From NCBI GenBank assembly GCA_033239525.1, contig BSYO01000020.1:7994656-8058655 (forward strand): 64,000 nt of DNA, read 5' to 3'. Each line of letters opens with the position of its first letter. The first letter of the stretch is position 1. Below are positions 33,365-46,015 of the stretch, piece by piece. Source of the stretch: Nepenthes gracilis (taxonomy: Eukaryota; Streptophyta; Magnoliopsida; Caryophyllales; Nepenthaceae). Under the pieces are notes generated by a model that saw only the letters and a list, made by a program, of their open reading frames with translations, did no database searches and had not been told where the DNA came from. Both the position numbers and the translations under genes were made by a program.

Positions 33365-34944
33365 TATAAGGTACTGATCCCAAAATATCATAAGATGAGT
33401 AATTAAGTTAAAATAAGTGAACCGAGGTCAAAGAACATGGGAGGAATCAGATTGAAAAGCCCAAAGATCCAGAATTGGCAAAATTAGGAATTATAGTTGT
33501 AAACCGTAAAATATTAATCCATAAATAAGATTTTGGGTTTTAAATTAGGATAACCATGGCTTATTAAACTTATATAATCAAAATTAGGGTCTAAGGATGT
33601 GCTGAATTGGGTTAGAAGGATCGAAACGGATCCCAAAGGGTGCGAAATTGAAGTAGGATTACTGTAGGCTTGACGCGGACCTGACTCCTGCCTGACCCAT
33701 GCCAGACCAGCACCCGAGGTGCCACCCAAGCATGAAAAACATAACGTGTCGCCTGAGGAGCACCCGAGGTGTACCCAATGCACGTTTAACAGAATTGCTT
33801 GCTCGTGGAGTGCCCGAAGGGCACTCGAGCGCGTCCCTTTGGGTGTCTTGGCACCCGATGAGTGCTTGAGCGCCACTCGAATGCCAATGTGTTTAAAGAT
33901 GCGTGCAGGTTTTGCCCATTGTGTTTTTTATGCGGAGAAGAAAGAAAGGGAGAGAGAGAGGGCACGGAGAAGAGAGAGACAAGGAGCAAACGAAGGTTTT
34001 TAAGTTCGATTCCGGCTTCGAGCTAGTTGGAGAAATTATAGATCTGATCGAGACAAGTGCATCTATATCCTTCTCTTTCATTCTTGTTGATTTTCATTTA
34101 ATTCCCTTTGGGTATTATTGTCCCGATACCCAACCCATGCATGTATATGTGATGCCCATAGATTAATTATACATATATATGAATTTCATGTTTGAATTTG
34201 AAGATTTATACCGATTTTTGTATATAAACCCTAACCCCACGCCCAGGTGGTTCTGGCCCTCGATTTTAGGGATTTTGTATAAATCGAGAGTAGAATATCA
34301 TTACCCATATCCAATATAAGTTAATTTATTGATTGGATACCATATTTGGTGGATTTATGTGGATTTTTGTTCACGAAACCCTAGAACCTCGACAGGACCT
34401 TGTTTAAGCACATATTTTGAGTTTCATGCATAAATGGAATTGAGATTATGATTACTTATGACATAAATATGATAATTTACCAGTTGGATGCCCACATTTT
34501 TTAGAATTGTCTGATATGCACCACCAGTCACTATTCATGCATGGTTATTATTTATTGGACCCCAATTGGTAAATTTTGCATAAATTTTTTATTATCTAAT
34601 TGTTAATTAAGCTTCATGTACATTTGCACATGTTTAATTATTATTCCGAAATCATGTTCATTAATCAATTGTGAAGGAAATGTAATCTGAAGGCCTCTAA
34701 AGTTATGATTGCCTCTTGGTGGTAAGAATCTCTGTTCGTTACTTTCTTTATGATATTCGTACATGCAAAAAGAGTCATGAGAACACTTAAATCTGAAGAA
34801 AAGATAAAAGTTATGCAAGTATATGGAGGGAATGCCACAAATTGATATGATATATGATTTGTTCTCCTAGAGTGAGAATCATATGAAAGAAGTATGGTGG
34901 ACCTACCTTCAAAGAAAATGAAATCATGAAACTAGGACCGTGGA
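33365..34944 (+). mobile_element. D left LTR, first segment
   Basis: It starts TATAAGGTACTG and matches 41582-43190 closely. A CTCGAGCG-like block is at about 33700-33880 and a GA-rich run near 33945. The donor-like site near 34051 is mutated to AGACAAGT. Solo LTR F is inserted after 34944. The frames in 33514-34166 are overlapping leader frames on both strands and not genes. Confidence 0.8.
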
Positions 34945-35301
34945 TGTAATGTACTGATTTTTAAGATCTTCGATAATCAAAAAAATATTAAGTTATGAAG
35001 ACGTGATTTTCATTAATAAATTTCATAGCTGATATGAAAGTGATGAGAAGATGGATATGAAAAAGATTCCGGTCAACTCATGTTGACCGGCTATTAGGCG
35101 TTAAAAAGGCTGGCCACCCAAAGCAACAAGATGCTCAAATGACTGGTATGCGTCTTTGAGGCTAAATGCATGGTTGCCAAAATATCTGGTCAACTTGTTT
35201 ACTAGACAAATTGGCAAAGAGGCCGGTTTGCGCACTGGATGAAATTACCGAAATTGATTTGCACCAAGGATGACTGGTATGCGCAAATTGTCGATATGAC
35301 A

Positions 35302-35306
35302 ATCTG
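35302..35306. repeat. Target-site duplication of solo LTR C, left copy
   Basis: ATCTG; identical to 37597-37601. Confidence 0.92.
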
Positions 35307-35424
35307 TGTGAGATCCCGATTCTAGAACATAATAATAATGTAGTAATTAAATGATTGGAAATCATATTTAGGTTTAAGAATGTGAAAAAATTTAATATCG
35401 AAGAAAATGAGGCAAAATGGGCGA

Positions 35425-35600
35425 AAGGAGTGCAGGGCGCTCGAGCATTGCTCGGGCACCTGGTAGGCACAAAAATGTGCAAGCTACCGCTCGCCAGCCG
35501 CTTGAGGCAAGGTGAGAGCGGCCCCCGCTTACGAGCACATATTTGCACAAAGTGACCGCTCGAGCGCCGCTTGACCGGGGCTCGAACGGTAGTCACATGG
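35425..35600 (+). repeat. CTCGAGCG-rich CpG block
   Basis: GCTCGAGC, CGCTCGAGCGCC and related copies cluster here. The same motif cluster stands upstream of the donor-like site in LTRs at 5095, 23690, 26430, 33700, 41995, 49385 and 50045. Confidence 0.7.
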
Positions 35601-35784
35601 ACCCACTTGTGCCCCATTTCTTCTGCATTTTAAATGGGATAATTAGGGATTTGGGGTTCTGTTTTGAGCAGCAGTCGACAAAGAACAAATGAGAGAAGAG
35701 AGGAAGGAGAGAGAAGAGAAAGGAAAGGGAAAAATCTACCGTCCAGTCCCGATTTGAGTCGCGATAACTATAGATCAAGCTTAG

Positions 35785-37042
35785 GCAAGTGTACCTTCGA
35801 CGTTATTTTTCTATTTTTATAGCTTTCTTGTATCTCAAAAATTGTATTTATGCTTTAAATCCATGGTTCTGCATGTTTACTATAAATAATGCGTGTTTTT
35901 CCTGATTAATCAGACAGATTTCATATTTACATATATATACGGCAATATTTGGCTTCGATTTCATGTAAATGCATGTGTTTGATGTCCATTTATCATTCAT
36001 AAATTTCGGCAAAACCCTAATCATGAAATTGAAGGAATTTAATGGTTTTAATTCAAAATTTCTGATATGTAAAAGTTAATTTGTAACGTGATAATGTCTA
36101 GCATGTGATTTATATCTAAAAATTTTACATTGATTTATACAGCTAATTTTTTGAGGATTTATGAAGCAAAACTGAAGGGTTTCAAACTATTACTGTATAT
36201 TTTGGAACGAATCTGAAGGGTTATGAACTGTCTCTGTATATTCTGAAACAAACCTGAAGGGTTTTAAACTGTTTTTATATATTTTTAAGCAAAACTGAAG
36301 GATTATAAACTGTTACTGTATATTCTAAATCTGAAAAGGTTTTCAGTTGTGAAATAAGAAGGAACAATATTTTTGATACTGTTAATTAAGACCCAGGACT
36401 AATATAAAGTTTTGTTAAATTCTCTGGCATGCATTAGAACGTTATGGTGGTAATCAATGATAACTCTGTCCATGGAGTTACACGTGATTCGCCCTTCCTT
36501 AGGGTGTTAGTTTTATAGGGTAGAATTCAGATGATCCACCATCCTTCGGGAGGTATTAGTGCATAATCCACCATCCTTCAGGAGGTATTTGTATATAGAT
36601 CCCGCGAGAAGGAATCTCCTGTTCCTGTCATCGGCCTTTGATTGTGTGGATTAAATATAATCTATTCTCGAATATTTGGCCCCTCTGCTAGTAGGGTTAG
36701 TGATTGGGTTCTTTACAAATAGAAAAGAGATTTTCTATAATTTATAGAATTAAGACCAAATTTTACTTCCTGAAGCCTATTTTACTAATTTATTATTAAC
36801 AAAATATGACTGCACTAATTTCTGATTTCTGAAGTTTGATTGTTTCTGTTTCTTAGCAGTTCTATAATCTTCTATATTATGTTCTGCTATAATTTCTGTA
36901 AGTTACTATTTTAGAGTATTGATACTTTAATATACAACTGTATCCATTTTACTGCATTCTGTTCTGCATAAAAGTTTTACCGCATGCCTACATGTACCTT
37001 GCTAGGCTTCAACTCATTATTTTACTATTTTTTCCCCTCCAG
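35785..37042 (+). other. Putative LTR-internal intron (GC-AG), solo LTR C
   Basis: TTAG|GCAAGTGTACC begins it. ACTCATT, a T-rich tract and CCCCTCCAG|ATAATA ends it. Length 1258 bp. Confidence 0.45.
36172..36335 (+). repeat. 41-bp minisatellite in solo LTR C
   Basis: CTGAAGGGTT-type units start at 36172, 36213, 36254 and 36295, exactly 41 bp apart, with a partial copy at 36331. Confidence 0.9.
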
Positions 37043-37596
37043 ATAATACAGTAGAGCTAACGCCTGACAAGAAGGAATAGTAAAGTATAGCTTGAAGACC
37101 TTTGGAAGACATGAAGTATTTTGGAGATCTAGAAAGAAGACAGTTGGATGTAAATACCTTATTTTTATATATGGATTTTTTTATATGGATATTGTATATG
37201 AAATGCATGTTATGCATATGATGAAACAAAAATTGTGCTTCCGTAGGTTTATAGCTTTGCTTCCGCTATATATTTTCTAGATTTTGTACGGGTCTTAGGT
37301 GGCATCTCAATTCTGAACTGCTAGAATATTAGATAGGAAATGTGAAATGTAAGCTATAGAGAATTGTACGTCATCTGTGATCCTGTGTCTAAAAGGAGAA
37401 TTTCTACTAGTAGATATGATGATGTTATTCTGTATGTTTATAGGTTGTAAGAAGGTTTTGTATTTCTATTTAGCCTAGTTTTAGGGGAGACTCTGTTCGT
37501 TTTACCCTCGAACTTTAGGTTGTTAAATGGGCTTAGGTTTCTAGTATTATGTAATAACGAAAAAATTCTGAGGATAAAAAAAATCGTTCTGTCGCA

Positions 37597-37601
37597 ATCT
37601 G
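37597..37601. repeat. Target-site duplication of solo LTR C, right copy
   Basis: ATCTG; identical to 35302-35306. Confidence 0.92.
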
Positions 37602-37699
37602 CCTGAGATGCTTGTGAGGAACTAGCCTGTTTTTCATTTGAGGGAAATGGCCAGTTAGGATGAATGGCGAGTTGACCAGAATAAGGAACGTTGATCGGC

Positions 37700-38270
37700 T
37701 TGAATGACAATTCTTTTGGAGACATTTTTTGGAAAGGATTGAAGGAGATTTTGGAGATGTTTTTTCAGAGACCATTTTTAGGCAAGATTGAATGATTTTC
37801 AGAGACGTCTTTTTGGAAACCATTTCCAGACAGGATTATACAGTTTTCAGAGACTATAATTTTGAAGACCACAATTTTCAGAGACAATGATTCCGGAGAA
37901 GATGATCCAGAGACCATGATGCCATGCTAAACTTCCAGAGACCATGACAAATATCCGGAGACAAATTGAGTAAATTTGCAGAGACATTTGGGTAAGTTTC
38001 CAGAGATGATTGAGTAAGCTTCCAGAAACAAATTCCAGAGACGATTGAGTAAGTTTTCAGAGACAAATTCCGAAGACATTTGGATGAGTTTCTGTAGATG
38101 ATTTTCAGAGACAATGATTTTGGAGATGATGATTTCCAGAGACTGTAATTCTAGAGGCAATAATTTTCAGAGATAATGATTTCTAGACATCATGATTCTA
38201 GAGACAATAGAGTAAAATTTCGAAAACAAAATTCGGATAAGATTGAGTTTCTGGAGACGGAGTGTCTAGC
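37700..38270 (+). repeat. TTTCCAGAGACAATGATT degenerate repeat in LTR F
   Basis: CAGAGAC recurs about every 20-35 bp with spacers such as GATTGAGTAAG. The 3' LTR of element I (63380-64000) has a related GGAGACC repeat. Confidence 0.8.
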
Positions 38271-38457
38271 CATAGTGGGTGAACTGCTTCCACCTACTTG
38301 AATGTTCTAGAATCCTCTAGAAGATAAAATAAGGAAAAAATATTTGAAGAAGGTGACCTACCCCACCTACCCCAAGAATTCTCTAGAAGAGGAAAAATGA
38401 ATAAATAAAGGGTAGTAGGTGACCTACCCACCTACTCCACCAACCCCCAAACTTGCC

Positions 38458-38465
38458 TATAAATA
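38458..38465 (+). promoter_or_regulatory. TATA box of LTR F
   Basis: TATAAATA stands 130 bp before the donor-like AAG|GCAAGTGTACC at 38588, with a GA-rich run between. Confidence 0.62.
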
Positions 38466-38759
38466 CTAGATGCTAGGAGGGAGGGAGCAAGAGGAGAAGG
38501 CAGGGAGATAGAGACAATGATGGAAGCAAAGGAAGGAAGCAAATTCAATGCCAGAATTAAGGAAAGAAATCTACAAAAAAGGCTAAGGCAAGTGTACCCT
38601 ACAATTTTATACATTAGTGTTTCATGTTCTACTAAATAAGTTTCTATGAGAATTATGTTATGTTAATTGCCTTCGGTATGATTGAATTTGGCTAACAAAT
38701 ATCGAACACTTATTCATTTGCATCATTGACAACATTCATGATCGTAAGCATGCTCTCTT

Positions 38760-38995
38760 AAGTACTTCGGGTATTTGAATGTTTAAAGAAGTTCGGTATT
38801 TGCATTTTTTAAGAAGTTCGGTTATTTGTTTATTTGCATGAAGTCTGATTATTTGCATATCTACATGAAGTTCAGATATATGCATATCTAAAGAAGTCTG
38901 GTCATGAGCATGCTTAAAAGAAGTCCGGCTATTTGCATGTAAAAGACATCCGGTTATTTACATTATTGAGTAAATTTGGCTGTTGTGCTTCTAAA
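38760..38995 (+). repeat. GAAGTCCGGTTATTTGCAT repeat
   Basis: GAAGTTCGG or GAAGTCCGG followed by TATTTGCAT recurs about every 25-35 bp. Confidence 0.7.
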
Positions 38996-39113
38996 GAACT
39001 TCAATCTCCTGCTAGTTTAAGAATTTCTAACCTCTGTACATTAAGAACTTTGAATGCATTACTTATGGATTTTGGAAGCTCATAATTTATGAAATAAGAT
39101 TTGGAAGATCAAG

Positions 39114-39350
39114 TAGTTGCAGACCTTAAATGTAGTCATTCTTTGATGGCTGAGTAGCTGCAGGCCTTAAATGTAGCCGTTTCGGATGGTTGAATAGCTG
39201 TAAACCTTAAATGTCGCCGTTTCTAATGGCCGAGTAGTTGCAGGCCTAAAATGTAGTAGTTTTGGATTATCGAGTAGTTGCAAACCTTGAATGTAGCTGT
39301 TCACTGATAGCCAAGTAGCTGAAGGCCCAAAATGTAGTCGGTTTTGACAA
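39114..39350 (+). repeat. 40-bp minisatellite in LTR F
   Basis: TAGCTGCAGGCC-type units start at 39114, 39155, 39195, 39235, 39275 and 39316, that is every 40-41 bp. Confidence 0.9.
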
Positions 39351-39994
39351 AAATTGATTTTGGAATTGGAATATGCTTTGAAAGCCATTTCACATGAAAA
39401 ATGATTTTAGCTCTTGTATTATGTTTTCATGAAAAGGACTTGGGCCTGTGCTTTATGTTCGATATGCATTCTATTCTCATTTGGATATTTATGCATATGG
39501 GCACGTTGCCAGGCTTCTGCTCACTCCTCTTGTGTTTTCTAACTTAGAGACGAATAAGGACGTAAGCCGACTAAGAAAGCTTATACAAAGCTAGATCGAC
39601 AAGCTAAGAAGGAAAGGTTGATCCGAATGCCTGTAGAAGTTAAAGATCGATCTTGATGTAATTTTCATCTCATTATTTTGGGAAAATTTTGTAAAACAAT
39701 TTCGCTGTAAAATTTAATGGATATTAGTATGCTTCCACATGATTTTATGGTTTGAGTAATTTTGGCTCCTAATGGCATCTCATGTTTCTTGGCCGATCAA
39801 CCCTGATTCTTGGCCAGTTAAGATGGAGCCGGACAAGTTAAAAACATCTGCCAATTGCCATCCTATGTGTAAAAAGAAAAAAAAGAAAATTTATTTTATG
39901 CTCCAAATTTAATTGCTTCAAAAGTTATGCTAGAGATGTTAAGTATGATTATGACGGAGGTCATATATGAGGGACATATGGCCGGTCTGTCACA

Positions 39995-40765
39995 ATGGTT
40001 TATGTTACCGAGGGTAATATCCCTTTGCATGCCATTTGTATTATAGTAGAGACTCAAGGATTATCCTGACCACGTATTGTAGTGGGTGATACTCTTGGAA
40101 AGCCTTAAGATATTACTGTAGAAGGACGAGGATTGCCTCTAGGCCCTGGGGGATATGGGGGCATATGTTTATGGCCCATCTACAAGCATAATATGTAGAA
40201 GGCCTGCCTCTGGGTTGATAATAGGAGCTTACGTCTTTAGGCTGTGCAGATGACATGACCCTTTCCTCGTTCTTTGACATCTTTAGCTAGTAACGTTTAC
40301 TAGCCCTGATCCGCAAATATAAGTAATCATGCATAATTTAAATCCCAAGAGAAGAAGGATAAAACGTGAAAAGTTAATTGTATTCCAAAATCATAATTGA
40401 TCACGTCTTATGTTTATGCATCCTCGTTATACTTGTATATCCTTATCTTGTTTTATATTGCTTATATTGCTTACCGTCTTAATTATAGTGTATTTGCTGA
40501 GCTATTAGCTCACCATTGCTTCTCATTGTCTCCAGTTTAGGCACAGTTTGAGATACCCGATGGGACAACATAGAGATTGGAAGTGGACTAAGCTTGGATT
40601 TGGAAGATCACATCGAAGACTTAGAAATTGTAATTTTATTTATGCCATGGGAATTGTATATGTTAAGATTTAAATTGAACTCATTAATGTATATTATACA
40701 TGAGGTTGATGATCTATTAGTTTAGATTCCACTGTGATTGGATTTATTTATGCTTCTACGAATTA
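39995..40765 (+). mobile_element. D left LTR, second segment
   Basis: It rejoins the D LTR with TTTATGTTACCGAGGG, as at 43193. GCTCACC and TCTCCAG near 40535 form the acceptor-like region. It matches the right LTR up to about 40765 (right LTR 47160); beyond that the sequences differ, so the LTR end and primer site were deleted. Confidence 0.75.
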
Positions 40766-41581
40766 TTGTGGTACTATTTGGGTGATTGTGGATTTGGCTA
40801 GTCAAGACAACCCACTTGTCATAAATTTGTGTCATACGACTGAAATCTATGAGTTGGCTTGTTGGTATGCAAACAAGTTGAATGATTTGGGAAAATATTC
40901 GAGTTCGAGGCTTTTAGGTGATAGCTCAATTGTGCCACATAGGTTAATTGTAATATAGAGATTTTGGACACTGCTCTAGTTATATTGATGTCCTTAGGGT
41001 TTTTCTTACGTTCATAATTGCCAAGTAACTTAGGAGTCTAATATAAATCAATGGATATGAGTTGCAAGAGGATTCTTAGTATCCTGATATATGGTTAATC
41101 AAAGTAGCGCAACGAGACTGTATAGGCCCACGGTTCATAGATTTAAGGATAAGGCTAATGTTCTAAGTGAATAATCATTTTGGGGTTTAGGATGAATCGA
41201 AGTAGGAGTCTGCTAGTCCAATTGGAACTTCATATTAGGTCGGGAAGGTAGCCAATAATTAGGCTTACCTTTGAATTTAGGTAGATTATTGTGTTGTCTC
41301 CCATGTACCGACGATTGAGGAAATAGGTTTATGATTGGATTTAACCGTTGTGGGAGACTAGGGATTTGTTTTATAGTAAGACTTCAATCTTGATTTTAGA
41401 TAAAAGATATTAGATGTTAAGGAGCAGGATGATTCAAATGATTAAGGTTCTCTAAAAATAATCTTTTCACTGAGGAAGTGATCTGAGGGCAAGGAGGTGA
41501 AATCTGAAAGCACTATCCCCTATTATTAAGTCTGAGGTTTGTTAAACTTCAAGGGTGAAATTTTTATAAGTGGGGGAGAAT
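40766..41581 (+). mobile_element. D internal remnant, non-coding
   Basis: About 0.8 kb without recognisable coding. It ends with the polypurine tract AAGTGGGGGAGA at 41568-41579. The small frame at 40734-40958 has no known domain and begins inside the LTR. Confidence 0.68.
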
Positions 41582-43544
41582 TATAAGGTACTGGTTCCCA
41601 AAATATAATAAAGATGACTAATTAAGTTAAAATGAGTGAACTGAGTTCAAAGAACATGGGAGGAATCGGATTAAAAAGCCAAAAGATCCGGAATATGTAA
41701 AATCAGGAACCAAAGTTGTAAACCGTGAAATGCTAATCCGTAAATAAGATTTTGAGTTTTAAATTAGGATAATCATGAATTATTAAGATTAAATAATCAA
41801 AATTAGAATCCAAGGATATGAAGAAACGAGTTAGAAGGGTTGAAACGTGTCCCGAACGATGTGAAAATGAAGTAGGCTTACTGCAAGCCTGACCCTCACC
41901 AGACCCATGCCCGACCAGCACCCGAGGTTCCACCCGTGTGTTAAAAATATAATGCATCTCCCAAGGAGGGCTCGAGGCTTGCTCGGGGTGCATTTAACAA
42001 AATTGCTCGCCTGAGGAGCACTCGATGGGAGCTCAAGCGCATCCCTTTGGATGTCTTGGTGCCCGATGAGCGCTCGAGCGCATCCCTTTGGGTGTCTTGG
42101 TGACCAATGAGCACCCAAGTGCCACTCGAGTGCCAATATGCATATAAAGACACGTGTGGGTTTTGCCCGTTGTGTTTTTTATGCGGAGAAGAAAGAGAGG
42201 GAGAGAGAGAGGACACGGAGAAGAGAGAGACACGGAGAAATTTGAGGTCTCTGAGTCCGATTCTGGCTTCAAACCAATTGAAGAAATCGTAGATTAGGTC
42301 GAGGCAAGCGTATCCATACCCTTCTTTTCTGTTCTTGTTTATTTTCGTTCGATTTCCTTCGGGTATTATTGTCCCGATATCTAATCCATGCATATATATG
42401 TCATACCCATACCTTAATTATACATATATATGAATTTCATGGCCGAGTTTGAGGATTTATACCGATTTTTGTATATAAACCGTAACCCCATGCCCGAGTG
42501 GTTTGGACTCCCGATTTTTGGGCTTTTGCATAAATCGAGACTAGAATATCATTGTCCATATCCAATATAAGTTAATTTATCGATTGGATACCAAATTTGG
42601 TAGATTTATGTGGATTTTCATTCTTAAAACCATAGAGCTGCGCCAGGACCTCATTTGAGCACAAATTTCTAGTTTGATGCATAAATGGAATTTAGATTAT
42701 GATTACCCATGACTTAAATTTGATAATTTACCCATTGGATGCCCAAATTTTTGAGAATTGTTTAGTATGCACCATCGAGTACTATTCATGCGTGGTTATT
42801 GTTTATTGGAGCCCAATTGGTAAATTTTGCAGAAATTTCACATTATCTAATTATTAATTAAGCTACATGTACATTTGCACATGTTTTATTATTAATGGAA
42901 TCATGTCATTAATCAACTGTGAAGAAAATGTGATCCGGAGGCCTTTAAAGTTATGATTGCCTATCGGTGATAAGAATCCCTATTATTCACTATGCTTATG
43001 ATATTCATATATGCAAAATGAGTCACGAGAAGACTTAAATCTGAATGAAAGATAAAAGTTATGCAAGTATACGGGGGGAATGCCATAAATTGATATGGAA
43101 TATGATTCGTTCTCCTAGAGTGAGAACCATGTGAAAAAAGTATGGTGGACCTTCCCTTAAAAAATATGAAATCATGAAACCAGGACCATAGATTTATGTT
43201 ACGGAGGGTAATATCCCTTGGCATGCCATTGGTATTATAGTAGAGACTCAAGGATTATCTTGTCCATATATTGTAACGGGTGATTCTCTTGGCAAGCCTT
43301 AGGATATTACTATCGAAGGACGATGACTGCCTCTGGGACTCGGAGGACATGGGAGCATATGTTTATGGCCCGTCTACAGCATGATATGTAGAAGGCGCGC
43401 CTCTCGGTCAATAATAGGAGCTTACGTCTTTAGGTCATGTAGATGACATGACCTAGTTCTTCCACACCTTTAGCTAGTAAGATTTACTGGTCCTGATCCA
43501 CAAATATAAGTAATCATGCATAATTTACATCCCAAGAGAAGAAG
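41582..43544 (+). mobile_element. D right LTR, first segment
   Basis: It starts TATAAGGTACTGG after the polypurine tract and parallels 33365-34944. TATAAA is at 42143 and a donor-like GAG|GCAAGCGTATCC at 42304. A CTCGAGCG block precedes them (41995-42140). Solo LTR G follows at 43545. Confidence 0.82.
43540..43544. repeat. Target-site duplication of solo LTR G, left copy
   Basis: AGAAG; identical to 46759-46763. Confidence 0.88.
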
Positions 43545-44060
43545 TGTGACAGAATGGTTTTTTTTTGTCCTCAAAATAGTTCCATTGATACAAATCCAAA
43601 ACTAAAGCCCAAAAGATAACTTAAGGTTCAAAAGGAAAACGGACAGAGTTTCCCCTAAATCTGGGCTATCTAATACAATTAACCTGAATTACACCTACAA
43701 ATATACAAAATAATATCCATCAACACATATTTCCATTACAGACACAGGATCATCAGATGTCGTATCAATCCCTATGGCTTTACATTCAAAATTCCTATCC
43801 ACTACACCGATGTTCGAAATAGAAATGCCTACAAGGACCTATACAAATCGAAAAACATATAGCGGAAGCTGAACTATATCCAAAATAATTATACCTGTGG
43901 AAGCATATACCCTTGTTTCATCACATTCATAACCTACATTTCATATACAAGATCCGTACATGCAAGATCTATAAGTCCTCAAAATAACTTCAGGTCATCC
44001 AAAGTCAAAGCAAAGCTTTGACTACTTCCTTCTTATCTGGAACTAGCTCTGTTGTACCAT

Positions 44061-45237
44061 CTGGAGGGAAAAAAACAAAACAGTGAGCTGATATCCAGCA
44101 AGGTAATGAAAACATGTAGTGCAAATCCTTTTATGCAGAACGTGTATATAGATGAGCCAAATCGCAAAAATATACAAAAACAGAGGGGTACATGAAGCAT
44201 AAGAAATCATGAATCAACATCAACATGCTTTAGAAATCATAAAACAGTATAGCGAGACTCAATCAGAAACTGATATCAAATTCTATAAGTTCCGAAAATT
44301 ACTATAAATTCAAGAAATCACTTTGTTTTTCTATCAGAAATGACCAAACTAGTAGACCCTGCTAGCCGAGGGGATAAATAATCAAGGATAGATTGTATTC
44401 ACTCCACATAATCCAAGACTAGCTATGAGTACAAGAATATTCCTTCTGGCAGGATTTTATACTAATACCTCCCGAAGGTCGGTAGAATAATGGGGTTTCT
44501 ACCCTCTAGACTAACCCACTGAGGAAGGGCGGACCACGTATAATTCCATAGATAGAGTTAGCCTCAATTATCATCATAACGTTCTAAGGCAAGTTGGAGA
44601 ACCTTACCTAACTAAATAATAGTCCTAGGTTCCAATTAACAGAATCAAAAACGTCTTTCTCTTATTTCCTTATCTTATAACTCACTGTATTTTAGAAAGT
44701 CAATCAAATTTATACAGATAGTCCTTCAGACTACATCAGAAATTCAACAGTGCAGTTCTATATAAATCTTTCAGATGCAAATTGCTACATGGGCATTACC
44801 TCTTTACAAATTAACATTTATATGTCAAACATTATGGATTTAAAGCACCAAATCTTCAATTTTTGAATCTAGGGTTTCACCAAAACCTTCTGGACATAAA
44901 ACAAACACTAAATACATGATTATTCATGAAATCAAACCCATAATCCAAATAAATATACAAAATCATGCAATTAAACTAAAAATCCCCAAATTTTTGAGTT
45001 AGGGTTTCGATAAATCTGCTCAGACACAGAACAAACGCAAAACGGGAACCAAATCGTGAAATCGAAGCCACAACGCATGATAATCATGTATAAATATCAA
45101 GTTTAGCAGTATATTTGTCAGAAACATGCATTAATCGCTTTAAATCATGAAGAGCGAGGGTTCAGAGCGTAAAGAACAAAAACAGAGAAGTCAAAATGTG
45201 GTAAAAAAACGAAGAGTGAAGTTGGAGGTACATTTGC
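44061..45237 (-). other. Putative LTR-internal intron (GC-AG), LTR G
   Basis: TAAG|GCAAATGTACC begins it on the minus strand. GCTCACT, a T-rich run and CCCTCCAG|ATGG ends it. Length 1177 bp. Confidence 0.42.
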
Positions 45238-45829
45238 CTTAGCCCGAACTACCGTTAGTTTTACCCTAATCGGATTGAAAGTGGCGGAGAAACCCTCTCG
45301 CCTCTCTTCTACTTTCTTCTTCCTTCGCGCTTTCTGTCATAGCCCCTTTCTCTCTCCTCCTTCACCGTATATAAACCTTTGCTCCTGAAATCTTAGACTT
45401 AATATTTATAACTCAGCTCCCCACTTTATGGAGGATTCTAGATCCTTTTGGAGCTCACCTTTCTAATATTTTTACCGATTTTCATCCTGGTCACTTCATC
45501 GTTTATTTATACCGATCATTTTGGTTACAAGGCATACTGATTATTTTGCCTCACCGGAAACTCATCCATACTGGTCACTATTTGTGTCATTCCGGCATTT
45601 TGCATAGACAATCATACTGGTAATTTGCTTCTATACCAATCAATTTCATCTCGCCATTTTTGGCCATACCAGCAAAATGCCCATACCGGCAATTTTCCTC
45701 ACATGTAAACCGGTCAAGCATATCGGCATTTTCCTTTATAAACTTACTAGTCATATTCCTTACAACCATACTAGCCACTTTTCATACCGGAAAATTGCTC
45801 TATACATGCAATTTTTTCCATACTAGGTA

Positions 45830-46015
45830 AATCGTCCATATCAGGCAAATTGTGCATCCCGGGCAAATCGTGCCATACCGGGCAAATTGTGCATCCCAAG
45901 CAAATCGTGCCATACCAGGCAAATTGTGCATCCCGGGCAAATCATGCCATATCGAGCAAATCATGCATGCCGACAAATCGTGCCATACTGGGCAAATCGT
46001 GCATCCCGGTAATTG
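45830..46015 (-). repeat. 37-bp (18+19) minisatellite in LTR G
   Basis: GCATCCCGGGCAAATCGT alternates with GCCATACCGGGCAAATTGT. More diverged CATACCGG units extend on both sides. The open frames across it are repeat artefacts. Confidence 0.9.

Larger units (their letters stand above)
35307..37596 (+). mobile_element. Solo LTR C, 2.3 kb
   Basis: It runs from TGTGAGATCCCG to TCTGTCGCA and is flanked by perfect ATCTG duplications. There is no internal region, so it is the product of LTR-LTR recombination. It carries a CTCGAGCG-rich block at about 35425-35600, splice-like sites at 35785 and 37042, a 41-bp minisatellite, and the stem GATTGTGT/ATATAATC near 36649, which still pairs if G-U pairs are allowed. 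Confidence 0.93.
38588..39547 (+). other. Putative LTR-internal intron (GC-AG), LTR F
   Basis: CTAAG|GCAAGTGTACC begins it. GCTCACT, GTTTTCTAACTTAG| ends it. Length 960 bp, the shortest of the set. Confidence 0.43.
34945..39994 (+). mobile_element. Solo LTR F, itself split by solo LTR C
   Basis: It starts TGTAATGTACTG and ends GGTCTGTCACA. Left and right flanks rejoin the D LTR (compare 43185-43200). The five flanking bases are GTGGA and ATGGT, which share only TGG. Without the C insert it is about 2755 bp. Its start resembles the 3' LTR of element I at 63086. It has a TATA box at 38458, GAGACA and 40-bp repeats, and splice-like sites at 38588 and 39547. Confidence 0.83.

Noticed and set aside
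33514..34166. Several overlapping frames on both strands
   Set aside because: They lie in the CTCGAGCG and GA-rich part of the D LTR. Frames open on both strands reflect base composition, and none has a domain.
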